The notes: generated from the sequence alone by a model not told the origin. Shown: positions 1 to 10,837, counted from the stretch's first letter. The stretch: DNA of 64,000 bases from Deinococcus metallilatus (GCF_004758605.1 NZ_CP038512.1:666001-730000), one strand, 5' to 3'. A program made the numbers and translations.

Positions 1-866
1 GCCGTGAGCAGCAGGCTGGCGGTCTGCATGGCTCCCGTCAGCGGCCGCGGCAGGAGGCCGGTACTGCTGACCACGCCGACCAGCAGAAAGCCCACCAGAA
101 AGGGCGGGAGGAGGGGAGGCCGGGCAGCCTGTGTCCCTGCGTTCACCGCCTGCTTCCGCGCCAGCAGTCCGCCCAGCAGCAGCAGCACCGGCGCGAGCAG
201 CGCCACCCGCGTGAGCTTGGTCAGCATGGCGAAGTCGAGGGCGTGGCTGCCCTGCGCCGCCCCCGCCGCCAGCACCTGCGCGATCTCGTGCAGGCTGGAG
301 CCGGTCATCAGGCCGTACCGCTGCGCGCTCAGCCCCAACGGCAGCGCCAGCAGGCTGTATCCCACCACGCCGACCGTCCCCAGCAGACTGCAAACCGCGA
401 CGGCCACCGACACCTCGTCCTCGTCGGCCTGGACCACCGGGGCGGCGGCGGCGATGGCCGAGGCCCCGCAGATGCTGGAGCCGACCGCGACGGCCAGCCC
501 CAGCCCACGCGGCAACCCCAGCCGCCGCGCCAGCCAGGTCATGCTCAGCAACCCAGTGGCGATCACCGCCAGATCGAGCAGCAGCACCCGCACCCCCGCC
601 TGCGCGAACAGCACGAAGTTAAGCCGCACCCCCAGCAGCACCACCCCCAGCCGCAGCAGCGTGCGGGCGGCATACCCCGCGCCCGGCTGCACGCTGGGTG
701 GCAGCCGGAACAGGCCGCGCACCGCCAGCCCCAGCAGCAGTGCCAGCCCCAGCGCGCCCAGCACCCGCAACCCCGGCAGCATCGAGAGCAGGTAAGCCGC
801 CGCGGTCAGCAGGGCGACCAGGGCCAGGCCCGGGAGGCGGGATCGGAACGAGGTCAGCTTGGACAT
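1..866 (-). CDS. YeiH-type putative sulfate exporter family membrane protein (partial)
   Basis: Reading leftward from the ATG at 866 gives 288 residues with no stop before the window edge, so the C-terminus is missing. The protein is a chain of hydrophobic helices and matches my recollection of the UPF0324/YeiH family, including a glycine- and serine-rich GSSICGASAIAA segment and a later TGSSLHEIAQV segment, both typical of that family. It probably sits in the inner membrane; sulfate or sulfur-compound export is only proposed for the family. It is divergent from a LysR regulator at 948, the usual arrangement for yeiH-like genes, and shares with it an 81-bp intergenic region carrying a perfect palindrome. 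Confidence 0.85.
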   Translation of the reverse strand, partial: MSKLTSFRSRLPGLALVALLTAAAYLLSMLPGLRVLGALGLALLLGLAVRGLFRLPPSVQPGAGYAARTLLRLGVVLLGVRLNFVLFAQAGVRVLLLDLAVIATGLLSMTWLARRLGLPRGLGLAVAVGSSICGASAIAAAAPVVQADEDEVSVAVAVCSLLGTVGVVGYSLLALPLGLSAQRYGLMTGSSLHEIAQVLAAGAAQGSHALDFAMLTKLTRVALLAPVLLLLGGLLARKQAVNAGTQAARPPLLPPFLVGFLLVGVVSSTGLLPRPLTGAMQTASLLLT

Positions 867-908
867 GCTCCGAGGCTAGAAGCCGCCGGAATATAAATCA
901 AATCGAAG

Positions 909-931
909 TTTTTAGGTGCCTACCCTAAAAA
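909..931. promoter_or_regulatory. Palindromic LysR operator candidate
   Basis: TTTTTAGG at 909-916 and CCTAAAAA at 924-931 form a perfect 8-bp inverted repeat with a 7-bp centre. It lies between the divergent transporter (start 866) and LysR gene (start 948) and just upstream of the likely LysR -10 at 936-941. LysR proteins typically bind such interrupted dyads, so autoregulation and control of the transporter is a reasonable inference. Confidence 0.6.
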
Positions 932-947
932 CAGCTATAACTGGATC

Positions 948-1844
948 ATGCTTCTCCATGCCGAGCATCTGCTGACCTTTGCCGCCGTGGCCCGCAGCGG
1001 GAGTCTGACCGCGGCGGCGCGCGAACGGCACCTCAGCCAGCCCTCGGTGTCCACGCAACTGAAGCTGCTCTCCGAGGCGGTGGGCGAGCCACTGTTCACC
1101 CGGCATCGGCAGGGCGTCCGGTTGACTCCGGCGGGGGAGGCGCTGCTGCCCCACGCTCAGGCGCTGGGGCGGGCGCTGGACGGTGCCCGGCGGTGGGCGT
1201 CCGACCTGCAAGACCTCCGGCACGGGACGCTGCGGGTGGTGGCGAGCAATACCCTCGCGGCCCATGTCCTGCCCCGCGCGCTGGCCGCCTTTCACGCGCG
1301 GCATCCTGCCGTCACGCTCCATATCCAGACCGGCAACACCCGCGAGGCGGTGCGCGTCCTGCTGGAAGGTCAGGCCGACCTCGCCCTGATCGAGGGGCCG
1401 GTCCAGCCTTTCCCCGGGGGTATGCAGGCCACCGTGATCGGGCATGACACCCTGCGCCTGATCCTGCCCCCCCAGCACCCGCTGGCCCGCCCCCATCTGG
1501 AGGCGGGCGATCTTCAGCACCTGAAGGTCATCTGGCGCGAACCCGGCTCCGGCACCCGCGAAGTGGCCGAGGGGGTGCTGCGTCAGGCGGGCCTCACCGT
1601 GCAGCCGGTGCTGGAACTCGCCGGGACGGAGGCCATCAAGGAGGCGGTGATGAGCGGCCTCGGCGCGGCCTTCGTCTCCGAGATGAGCGTGCGCCGGGAA
1701 CTTGCCGCCGGGCAACTCGCCAGCCCCGCCCTGGCCCTGCCCGGCCTGGGGCGCGACCTCACCGCCCTGACCCCGGAAGTGCCCTCCCGCACGGCCCGCG
1801 CCCTGCTGGAAGACCTCCTCGCCCTCCGGGGGGCAGGCCTGTAG
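948..1844 (+). CDS. LysR-family transcriptional regulator
   Basis: 298 residues, the usual LysR length. Residues 1-60 form the winged helix-turn-helix (HLLTFAAVARSGSLTAAA, then SQPSVSTQLKLLSEAVG), followed by a substrate-binding effector domain from about residue 90. No ribosome-binding site precedes the ATG; instead TATAAC (936-941) lies 6 bases upstream, so the mRNA is probably leaderless. Divergent from the YeiH-type transporter, which it most likely regulates. The effector is unknown; related regulators next to yeiH or cys genes sense sulfur metabolites. Confidence 0.9.
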   Translation: MLLHAEHLLTFAAVARSGSLTAAARERHLSQPSVSTQLKLLSEAVGEPLFTRHRQGVRLTPAGEALLPHAQALGRALDGARRWASDLQDLRHGTLRVVASNTLAAHVLPRALAAFHARHPAVTLHIQTGNTREAVRVLLEGQADLALIEGPVQPFPGGMQATVIGHDTLRLILPPQHPLARPHLEAGDLQHLKVIWREPGSGTREVAEGVLRQAGLTVQPVLELAGTEAIKEAVMSGLGAAFVSEMSVRRELAAGQLASPALALPGLGRDLTALTPEVPSRTARALLEDLLALRGAGL

Positions 1845-1945
1845 CTTGTGGCCTGTGGCGTGTGGAGAAAAGAAAAAAGCGAATGGGAGACGTCATTTTC
1901 GTCCCCCACCCCTCGACGAGCGACAGGCCACGCGCCACAAGCCAG

Positions 1946-1949
<4 letters not shown>
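1839..1949. repeat. Inverted-repeat spacer between convergent genes
   Basis: The space between the LysR stop and the PiT stop is bounded by imperfect inverted copies of a GCTTGTGGCCTGTGGC-like unit (1844-1865 and 1926-1946). The same kind of GCCACAAGCC repeat recurs at 44808-44836 between two other convergent genes. It could act as a bidirectional terminator or simply be a dispersed small repeat. Confidence 0.5.
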
Positions 1950-2944
<995 letters not shown>

Positions 2945-2963
2945 GAAGTCCCGTACCCCGGCC

Positions 2964-3602
<639 letters not shown>

Positions 3603-3727
3603 GACAATCCTCTCCCATTCTCCGCCGGTCTGTCAGCCCCGTGTCAGGCGGCGGCAGGCGGAGCGGGAGGCCCCAGGCCAGGCGACCTCCCGTGCAGGTT
3701 CAGTGTAGGGCCTGGGGCCAGGCTCGG

Positions 3728-4858
3728 TCAGGCCGCCGGGACGGGGGAGAGGTGGACCCGGTTGCCGCCGCTCGCCCGGGCGCTGCTGAGGGCCTGCTGC
3801 GCGTCCGCGAGCAGGGCGCGGCCGTCCGGATGTCCGGCCCAGACGACCACGCCCACGCTCACGGTGGGCAGGACGCCGTCCAGGGGCCGGGAGGCGACGC
3901 GCAGCCGCAGCCGCTCGCAGGTGGTGCGGGCAAACCGGCCGTCGGGCACACGCATCAGCACCGCGAGGGTGTGGTCCCCCAGGCATCCGACCACGTCCCC
4001 CTCGCGGATGGCGGCACTGAGGGTGCGGGCCACGTGGGCACGCAGGGCCTGGGCAAAGGCGATCCCCCGTTCCTCTTCCACCTGCTCCAGACCGTCCACC
4101 GTCAGCACGGCGACCGTCAGGCCCGGGGCGTGCCGCGTCAGATGACGGTTGAGGACCCGTTCCAGTGCCCGGCGGGCAGGCAACCCGGTCAGGGCGTCGC
4201 GTTCCTGGTCGGGGATGCTGGCCCAGGCGCCCTGACGTGCCTGTGACGTGGCCCGGCGCGTCGCCACCTGCTGACACAGCAGCGCGGCTCCCCCCGCCAG
4301 CAGCAGTTGCAGCATGCTGTTGAGCAGCGCGCTTCCCTCGGCCCCGCGCGCGGGCAGCGGCCCCACGGCAAAGGCGGCGGTCAGCAGCAGCGTGGCGCCC
4401 AGGGCCGCGCGGCCCAGGACCCGGCCCCACTGCTCACCCAGCAGCCAACTGTGCATCAGCAGGAACAGCGGGAACCAGGGAACGATCCCCGCCGCCGCCC
4501 GGGTCCCGCCCCCCACCCCCGGCGCGAACAGCAGGAGCGCGAGCTGCCCCAGCATGAAGATCCAGCCCCCCACCAGCAGGAGCAGGTCCAGCACCCGCAG
4601 CGGGACGCGCTGCACCAGCGACAGCGCCAGCACCAGGCCCAGCAGGCCCGCCAGCAGGGGCGACGTGGCCGCGAAGGCGGCGGGCATCCCCAGTCCGGGC
4701 AGGGCCAGCGGCAGCAGCGTCCCCAGCAGCACGAGGGGCAGGACCAGTTGATAGACGTCCCGGCGGCCAGGTTCCCGCCGGAACACCCCGCGTCCGCGCC
4801 AGCCGTGGGCTGGGGGCAGGACCTCGGGGAGCGGCAGGAAGGAATCTCGCATACCCAT
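3728..4858 (-). CDS. Multi-pass membrane protein with degenerate GGDEF domain
   Basis: About 376 residues from the ATG at 4858; an ATG at 4852 and one at 4924 are also in frame and I cannot settle between them. The N-terminal half has about five or six hydrophobic helices. The C-terminal half is a GGDEF fold (DALTGLPARRALERVLNRHL), but the active-site loop reads GCLGDHTLAV where GGDEF is expected, so cyclic-di-GMP synthesis is unlikely. Such domains often serve as GTP or c-di-GMP sensors. The gene is divergent from tRNA-Ile. Confidence 0.8.
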   Translation of the reverse strand: MGMRDSFLPLPEVLPPAHGWRGRGVFRREPGRRDVYQLVLPLVLLGTLLPLALPGLGMPAAFAATSPLLAGLLGLVLALSLVQRVPLRVLDLLLLVGGWIFMLGQLALLLFAPGVGGGTRAAAGIVPWFPLFLLMHSWLLGEQWGRVLGRAALGATLLLTAAFAVGPLPARGAEGSALLNSMLQLLLAGGAALLCQQVATRRATSQARQGAWASIPDQERDALTGLPARRALERVLNRHLTRHAPGLTVAVLTVDGLEQVEEERGIAFAQALRAHVARTLSAAIREGDVVGCLGDHTLAVLMRVPDGRFARTTCERLRLRVASRPLDGVLPTVSVGVVVWAGHPDGRALLADAQQALSSARASGGNRVHLSPVPAA

Positions 4859-4917
4859 GCAGGGAACCACGCTCCGCCTCACCGGAACCTGACACGCCCA
4901 CGCCCCCGCCATAGGCG

Positions 4918-4946
4918 TTGACACCCTCCCCGCCCCCTGCTACATT
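4918..4946 (+). promoter_or_regulatory. Promoter of tRNA-Ile
   Basis: A consensus -35 TTGACA (4918-4923) and a -10 TACATT (4941-4946) are separated by exactly 17 bp, with the tRNA 38 bp downstream. This is the best sigma-70-type promoter in the window and its strength fits a stable RNA gene. Confidence 0.85.
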
Positions 4947-4979
4947 GTCACCCGCTCGTCCGAGAGGGCGCAGCAGTGT

Positions 4980-5063
<84 letters not shown>

Positions 5064-5069
5064 AGAAAA

Positions 5070-5092
5070 CCCCGCCTGGCGCGGGGCTTTTT
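5070..5092 (+). terminator. Rho-independent terminator after tRNA-Ile
   Basis: CCCCGC (5070-5075) pairs with GCGGGG (5081-5086) around a 5-base loop and is followed by CTTTTT. It begins 8 bp after the tRNA 3' end. Confidence 0.9.
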
Positions 5093-5376
5093 CATTTGTC
5101 AGAGGCGGCGCACCGCCCCAAATCGGCCTCCGTGGGCAACCGCGCTCTGGGGGTTGTGTCAGAGGGAGAGTGCGACCGTCAGGCCATACGTGTCAACTTT
5201 CCAAAGTCTAACTTTGGAGCCTGCAGGGCAAGACACTTCCAGCGACTGCTGAGAGGTGCGGTTTCGCATGGTCGCTCAATCTGGGACGTATTCGCCCGAG
5301 GGCATCTTCGGACTGTGTCTGGCAGGCACATTGATGCTGATCTGCGCCGGGTGCCTCAAGAGACGGTGGCAGGGAG
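5093..5376. other. Intergenic stretch with no recognisable gene
   Basis: Between the tRNA terminator and the 3' end of the broken methyltransferase I see only short open frames with poor codon character. One rightward frame from the ATG at 5256 opens with a hydrophobic segment but soon becomes arginine- and proline-rich and overlaps the methyltransferase antisense. I see no tRNA, terminator or clear repeat. Confidence 0.4.
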
Positions 5377-6270
5377 TCAAGCATGCTCTTCGGCGCGTGG
5401 GTAGGCTGCCCACCCCGCCTGCCGCACGTGTCCCCCTTGGCTGGCCCGACCCTCGCGGTCCACCGAGACGACGAGGGCTTGCAGTTTCCCTTCCACCACA
5501 CCCTGGCCAAACTGGGCGGCCAGAGCCGCGGTCGCCAGGTCGGTCGCCTCCTGGGGGCATGCCGGTCCACGCGCCTCTAATTCGCCTCGCATGGGTGTGC
5601 CCTGGCAGAACGCCACCGCAGGAACAAGCGGCGAATCCGCGCGACTGCGGGCGGTCAAGGGGGTGACGCTGGGTGTCTAAGTGAACCCCGCGCGGCCAAG
5701 ATCCTGAGCGATGACCGCAGGATCGCAATACCCATGCGGAATACGGGTCATGAAGGGCGGGTGATCGTCCGGGAGGAGGTGCCTGACCGCCTGGAGGATG
5801 GTGTCGGTCAACTCGTTCTCTTCGATTCGGTCCCACACACTGAAGATGAACTGGCCGTGCGGACGAAGAACGCGCCTGGCCTCCGCAAAGGCCCTGACCT
5901 TATCCGGGAAGAACATGACCCCGAATTGGCAAACGACCACATCGAACGCCTCGTCGAGAAACGGGAGCTGCTGGGCGTCCGCCTGGCACCACTCCACGGG
6001 ACGGACGGTCCCGGCCGCGGCGGCCTGATCGAGCATGGGCTGGCTGAGATCGGTGGCGACGATTGAGACTTCAGGGGGCAGGGTGTGAGCGAGTTGGCGG
6101 GTCACGACCCCCGTCCCCGCGGCGATTTCCAGGATGCTGGCTGGCTGTCGCCGTGTGACACGGGAGGCCAGATCAACGGCGTAGGGTTCGAAGATGAGCG
6201 GGACCAGGTACTGCGCATAAAACTGCGGAATGGAGCCTGCGAAGACGGAGCCGGTTTCGGGAGGATGCAT
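5377..6270 (-). pseudogene. Class I SAM methyltransferase interrupted by an in-frame TAG
   Basis: The first 197 codons (6270 down to 5680) encode a SAM methyltransferase with the glycine-rich motif ILEIAAGTGVVTRQLA and a post-motif VVCQFGVMFFPD. They end at an amber TAG (5677-5679). The same frame continues without another stop to 5377 and gives a typical family C-terminus (LVPAVAFCQGTP, then TDLATAALAAQFGQGVVEGK). Restoring a sense codon, most simply CAG (Gln), would yield about 297 residues, a normal length. Either a nonsense pseudogene or a sequencing error; readthrough is conceivable but unsupported. The substrate is unknown. Confidence 0.8.
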
Positions 6271-6437
6271 GGTTCTCCTTGCCGTCCCGGGTTTCCACGC
6301 GAACTGCTTTCGGGGTGACCCCGTGGAACGTCGCCGGGGTGGACCACCCTGGAGCGCCCTGAAGGGAGCTTCAAGGGACAGGGTACTCCCAGCGGCAAGC
6401 CAACCGGCAAGGCCCTGTCACACGGGTCAAGGCTGTG

Positions 6438-6634
6438 GGTTAACTCCAAGTTGGCTCAATGTGGTTCGGCTCGAATTTGCAGCGTTGACACGTCAGGCAC
6501 TCGAGCACTGCATAGGGACGAGCGAGGAGCTGGCGCCCGTGATGAATCTGTACGAGCTGTTGCGCCACGAGCTGCGGAAGAAGCGCGTTTCCTGGCTCAA
6601 CGCTGATTCGAGACTGGATGTTTCGAGAACGTAG
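6438..6634 (+). pseudogene. IS630-family transposase C-terminal remnant
   Basis: The frame carries PSWLNVVRLEFAALTRQAL followed by a helical tail ending in VSWLNADSRLD. In IS630/Tc1-type transposases the third catalytic motif region reads HGSWLN-x-x-E-x-EFSALTRQCL, so the resemblance is strong. The catalytic Glu position is altered and nothing upstream (6271-6437) resembles the rest of a transposase. A decayed insertion-sequence end. Confidence 0.7.
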
Positions 6635-6688
6635 CCCACGCCTGTGGCTTCCGGCTCTCGTGCAACAGAACCGCTGTTAGCGTGGGGT

Positions 6689-7816
6689 ATGTCCAGCGAC
6701 CATGCTCCCGCCAGGCAACGGTTACGTGACCTGGGCATCGTGCCCGGTATCCTTCCGAGTGGTCCGCACAATGCCATCACCGACGTTCCTGATGTCCGGG
6801 TCGGCCATGAAACGGTCATCATCGACCCCAACATCAGGACGGGTGTGACGGCCATCCTGCCCCACCCCGGGAACCTGTTCGAGGAAAGGGTACCGGCCGG
6901 GGTCGCCGTCGGGAACGGCTTCGGGAAGTTCGTCGGGTTGACGCAGGTTCAGGAACTGGGGGAGCTCGAAACGCCGGTTCTTCTGACGAACACCTTGAGT
7001 GTCGCGCCCGTGATGCAGGGTTTGCTGGAGTGGACACTGGTCCGCAACCCGCAGGCGCGGAGCGTGAACGCTGTGGTGGGCGAAACGAACGATGGGGTCG
7101 TCAACGATATCCGGGCGCGCGTCCTGACCCCCGAGCATGCTCTCCGGGCACTCGACGCCGCACGGGAAGGTCCCGTCCCGGAAGGCTGCGTCGGAGCGGG
7201 AACGGGAACGGTCGCGTTCGGCTGGAAGGGCGGCATGGGCACCAGTTCGCGCGTGCTGCCCCCCACGCTGGGAGGCTACACGGTCGGCGTGCTGGCGCAG
7301 GTGAACTTCGGGGGCGTTTTGCAGGTTTCCGGTCTTCCGGTCGGACAGTTGGCGGGGCAGTACTACCTGCGTGAAGCCCTGGACCGGGGTGATGCGGACG
7401 GCTCGGTGGTGTTCATCATCGCGACGGACGCACCCCTCTCGGACCGCAACCTGCGCCGCCTGGCCGTGCGGTCCTTCCTGGGGCTGGGCCGCACGGGCTC
7501 CGCCATGACCAACGGCAGCGGGGATTACGCCCTGGCTTTCTCCACGGCCCTCCCGGTGCGGCGCACGCCCGAGCGGCGTTCTGCCACCTGGACGCCACTG
7601 GACCTTCCCAACGACCTGGTTTCGCCGCTGTTCCAGGCGGTGATCGAGGGGGCGGAGGAAGCCGTCCTGAACGCCCTGTGCATGGCCGAACCTATGGAAA
7701 CCTATGATGGCCGCCGCATCGAGGCGCTGCCGCTCGACCTGCTCGTTGACGCCTGGGCGGCCGCCTCGAGGGACGAGCCGCCCGGGCGCAGGGCAGGGCC
7801 ACGCCCTGGAGTCTAA
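6689..7816 (+). CDS. P1 (S58) family peptidase, DmpA/aminopeptidase type
   Basis: 375 residues from the ATG at 6689; an upstream in-frame ATG at 6644 would add 15 residues of unlikely sequence. The N-terminus (NAITDVPDVRVGHETV) and the NGSGDYALAFS motif are hallmarks of the DmpA/BapA family. These proteins self-cleave before the serine of the GS pair, and that serine becomes the N-terminal nucleophile. They remove N-terminal D-, L- or beta-amino acids from short peptides in the cytoplasm. A proline iminopeptidase-like gene starts 7 bp downstream, suggesting a peptide-degradation unit. Confidence 0.9.
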   Translation: MSSDHAPARQRLRDLGIVPGILPSGPHNAITDVPDVRVGHETVIIDPNIRTGVTAILPHPGNLFEERVPAGVAVGNGFGKFVGLTQVQELGELETPVLLTNTLSVAPVMQGLLEWTLVRNPQARSVNAVVGETNDGVVNDIRARVLTPEHALRALDAAREGPVPEGCVGAGTGTVAFGWKGGMGTSSRVLPPTLGGYTVGVLAQVNFGGVLQVSGLPVGQLAGQYYLREALDRGDADGSVVFIIATDAPLSDRNLRRLAVRSFLGLGRTGSAMTNGSGDYALAFSTALPVRRTPERRSATWTPLDLPNDLVSPLFQAVIEGAEEAVLNALCMAEPMETYDGRRIEALPLDLLVDAWAAASRDEPPGRRAGPRPGV

Positions 7817-7823
7817 TAGCGGC

Positions 7824-9049
7824 GTGTCCCTGACTTACCACACGCCTGGCCTGGTGATGACCGACCGGGAATTCGAAGTTCCGCTTGACCATGCCCGCCC
7901 GGACGGGCCGACCATCACGGTGTTCGCCCGTGAGGTCGCCCGGCCCGAGGGGCTGGAGCGGCCCTACCTGGTGTTCTTTCAGGGGGGACCCGGCTCGGAA
8001 GCGCCGCGGCCCCTCACCGCGCAGCAGCCCGCGTGGCTGCCGCGTGCCCTACAGGACTTCCGGGTCCTGCTGCTGGATCAGCGCGGCACCGGTCGGTCCA
8101 CGCCGGTCGGGACCCTCCCGGGCTGGACGCCTGAGGCACAGGCTGCCTACCTGAAGTGCTTCCGGGCCGACGCCATCGTGCGCGACGCGGAGTTTATCCG
8201 TCAGGCCTTGGGCGTGGAACGGTGGAGTGTGCTGGGGCAGAGTTTCGGTGGGTTCTGCGTGACGACCTACCTGTCCATCGCCCCGGAGGGCCTGGCGGAA
8301 GCACTGATCACGGGCGGCCTGCCCGCCCTCGGGCATCACCCGGATGAGGTGTACCGCGCCACCTACGCCCGGGTGCTGGAACGCAACCGCCGGTTCTATG
8401 CGCGGTACCCTCAGGACCTGGACCGGGTGCGGGCACTGGTGGGCCGACTGGAGCAGGAGGACGTGCGCCTGCCGAACGGGGACCGACTGACCCCCCGCCG
8501 TTTCCGGCAACTGGGGCAGATTCTCGGTATGAGCGACGGGCTGGAGAAACTGCATTTTCTGCTGGACCTGCCGTTCGGCTCCCCGGCGTTCCTGCACGAC
8601 GTGGCGGGCACGCTGTCCTTCGCCCGCAACCCGCTTTATGCCGTGCTGCATGAGGCCTGCTGGGCGGACGGCAGCACGACGAACTGGTCGGCGCAACGGG
8701 TGCGGAAGAGTTCGGCGCGCCGGAGCTGTTCACCGGAGAGATGGTGTTTCCCTGGATGTTCGAGGAGTACGCCGCCCTGCGCCCGCTGCGTGACGCGGCG
8801 GAACTCCTGGCCGCCGAACCGTGGGGCCCGCTGTACGACGCGATGCGCCTGCGGGAGAACACCGTCCCTGTCGCGGCCGCCGTGTACGCCGAGGACATGT
8901 ACGTCGAGCGGGCCTTCTCGGAGGAGACGGCCGGTCTGATTCGCGGCGCGCGGGTCTGGCTGACGAACGAGTTCGAACACGACGGCCTGCGGACCAGCGG
9001 AGAGCGGGTGCTGGGCCGCCTGCTGGACATGGTGCGGGGCCGGGTCTGA
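7824..9049 (+). pseudogene. Proline iminopeptidase-like alpha/beta hydrolase with frameshift
   Basis: From the GTG at 7824 the frame encodes an S33-type alpha/beta hydrolase: VFFQGGPGSEAP (oxyanion), LLDQRGTGRS, and the nucleophile elbow GQSFGGF. Near 8696-8703 the frame shifts by one base; the original frame runs on as arginine- and serine-rich noise to 8939. The family C-terminus continues in another frame (APELFTGEMVFPWMFEEY and the AEDMYVE and EFEHDGL segments likely holding the catalytic Asp and His) to the TGA at 9049. Repaired, it would be about 408 residues. A recent pseudogene or a one-base sequencing error. Confidence 0.8.
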
Positions 9050-9052
9050 CCC

Positions 9053-10555
9053 TCACCGCCGCCTGCGGGCACGTTGGGGGCCAACGCGGCCTGCCCCGGT
9101 GCCCGCTGGCGTCGGAGCCACGCCCACCTTCCCCTTCCGGCTTTCGCGGGGCCGCCCACCCTGCTCCTTCAAGGTGCCTTTCTGGGTTGCGGTCTGATTG
9201 CCGGGCTGCCCCGGCGAACGCCCCGGCTGGGTTCGCCCCTGGCCCTGCTTTTGCTGGATGGCCGGGTCGATCCGGCCCTCCTCGGGGGTCGGGGCGGGCC
9301 GGATCGCCTCCGGTAGCCTCCGGCGCACCGTCTGCCACAAGGCACGCTGTTCGGGGACGAGCAGCACGAGGTTGACCCCCTTTCGCCCCGCGCGGGCGGT
9401 GCGGCCCGAGCGGTGGACGTGGTCTTCCGGGGTGGCCGCGATATCCATGTGGATGACCAGCCGCACTTCCGGCAGGTCGATCCCACGCCCGGCGATGTCG
9501 GTGGCCACCAGCACCCGGGAGACCCCCTCGCGCAGCAGGCCCATGGTCCGCTCGCGCTTCTTCTGGTCCATGTTGCCTTCCAGGGGGCTGACGGTTTCTT
9601 CGGGCAGCAGCGCCGCGAGCTGCTTGGCCCGCCGCTGCACCGACGACTTGGTGCGGCAGAAGACCACCACGCAGCCCCCGGGGTTCCGCAGCGCCTCCCT
9701 GATCTGCTCCGCCGCCACGTCCATGAGTTCCTCGCGGCCCGTATTGATAAGCAGGTGCGTCGCGTCCGTGGCCCCGCCCAGGATGTCCTGCTGCTGCGGG
9801 GTGTCCGCCTGCTGGGCGGGAGCGACGTCAATGCGTTCCGGGTGCCGCATGAAGCGTTCGGCGACCGCGCGAATCTCGGCGGGGAAGGTGGCTGAGGCCA
9901 TCGCCAGTTGCAGCTTCCGGTCACCGGGCGCCGCCTGCACCTGCTGCTGCGCGGCGCGGAGAATGTCCCCCACGTCCCTCAGGAACCCCAGGGACAGCAG
10001 CTCGTCGGCCTCGTCCAGCACCGCGTAACGCAGGGCGGCGAGATTCAGCTCCCCCTGGTTGATCAGGTCTTTGAGGCGCCCGGGCGTGCCCACGATGACG
10101 CCCTTGCCGCTGGCCTCGCGGCGGGTCTGCGCCGGGGTGATGCCGCCCGTGATGCGTCCGGCGGTCATGCCCAGCTCGCGGGCCACGTCGCGCACCTGCA
10201 CTGCGAGTTCGCGCGTGGGCGTCACGATCAGCACCTCCGGGCGCATGCCGGACACCGCCCGGACGCCAATACCGCGCGCAGCCGCCGGGATCAGGAAGGC
10301 CAGGGTCTTGCCGCTCCCTGTCCGTGCCGTGGTGATGACGTCCCGCCCGGCCAGGAGCGCCGGGACAGCAGCGGCCTGTACGGGCGTCGGTGTGCGCCCC
10401 CCCAGCAGCGCGTGCCAGTCCTGTTCGGTGGACGCCTGCGGGCCAGGCAGTGGGTTGCCCGCGGAATGCTGATCCCGGCCTCCCCGGCGTCTGGAGGCAG
10501 GGCTGGCTGGGGACTGGGGAGGTTGCGGCGTGGTGCGGTCAGATTTTGGAGTCAT
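9053..10555 (-). CDS. DEAD-box ATP-dependent RNA helicase
   Basis: 500 residues from the ATG at 10555, which has AGGA 5 bases upstream; a longer frame reaches 10621 without such support. All helicase motifs are present: TARTGSGKT (Walker A), PTRELAVQ, GTPGRL, LDEADELL (DEAD), SATF, VFCRTKS, VATDIAGRGIDLPEV and HRSGRTARAG. The N-terminus is proline-rich and the C-terminal 90 residues are basic, glutamine- and glycine-rich and probably disordered RNA-binding sequence. A role in RNA unwinding, ribosome assembly or cold adaptation is typical. Converges with the hydrolase, with 3 bp between stops. Confidence 0.93.
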   Translation of the reverse strand: MTPKSDRTTPQPPQSPASPASRRRGGRDQHSAGNPLPGPQASTEQDWHALLGGRTPTPVQAAAVPALLAGRDVITTARTGSGKTLAFLIPAAARGIGVRAVSGMRPEVLIVTPTRELAVQVRDVARELGMTAGRITGGITPAQTRREASGKGVIVGTPGRLKDLINQGELNLAALRYAVLDEADELLSLGFLRDVGDILRAAQQQVQAAPGDRKLQLAMASATFPAEIRAVAERFMRHPERIDVAPAQQADTPQQQDILGGATDATHLLINTGREELMDVAAEQIREALRNPGGCVVVFCRTKSSVQRRAKQLAALLPEETVSPLEGNMDQKKRERTMGLLREGVSRVLVATDIAGRGIDLPEVRLVIHMDIAATPEDHVHRSGRTARAGRKGVNLVLLVPEQRALWQTVRRRLPEAIRPAPTPEEGRIDPAIQQKQGQGRTQPGRSPGQPGNQTATQKGTLKEQGGRPRESRKGKVGVAPTPAGTGAGRVGPQRARRRR

Positions 10556-10837
10556 GTCATTCCTGTCTACGGCACCCGGGAAGGGCACCGTGATTGCTGG
10601 GTAGAAGGTTCTGGGCGGCACTCATCGCCTCACCACTTCCTGGGCGGCCCGCGTTCAGGACCAACCTGCAACGCCCACCATCATGCCTGAATTGACCGGG
10701 ATGAACACCGCCGGGGCACGGTTTCTCACTTCAGCGCGAGGCACGGCCAGCGTATCTTTGGGGGCGACCTTCTGAACAGCTTAAAGGACACATCGTCCGC
10801 ACGCGATAGATACAGCCTTGGATGCCCAGCTCCGGGG

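Noticed and set aside
5276..5836. 186-codon leftward frame near the methyltransferase
   Set aside because: It overlaps the methyltransferase in another frame and its translation is arginine- and proline-rich noise.
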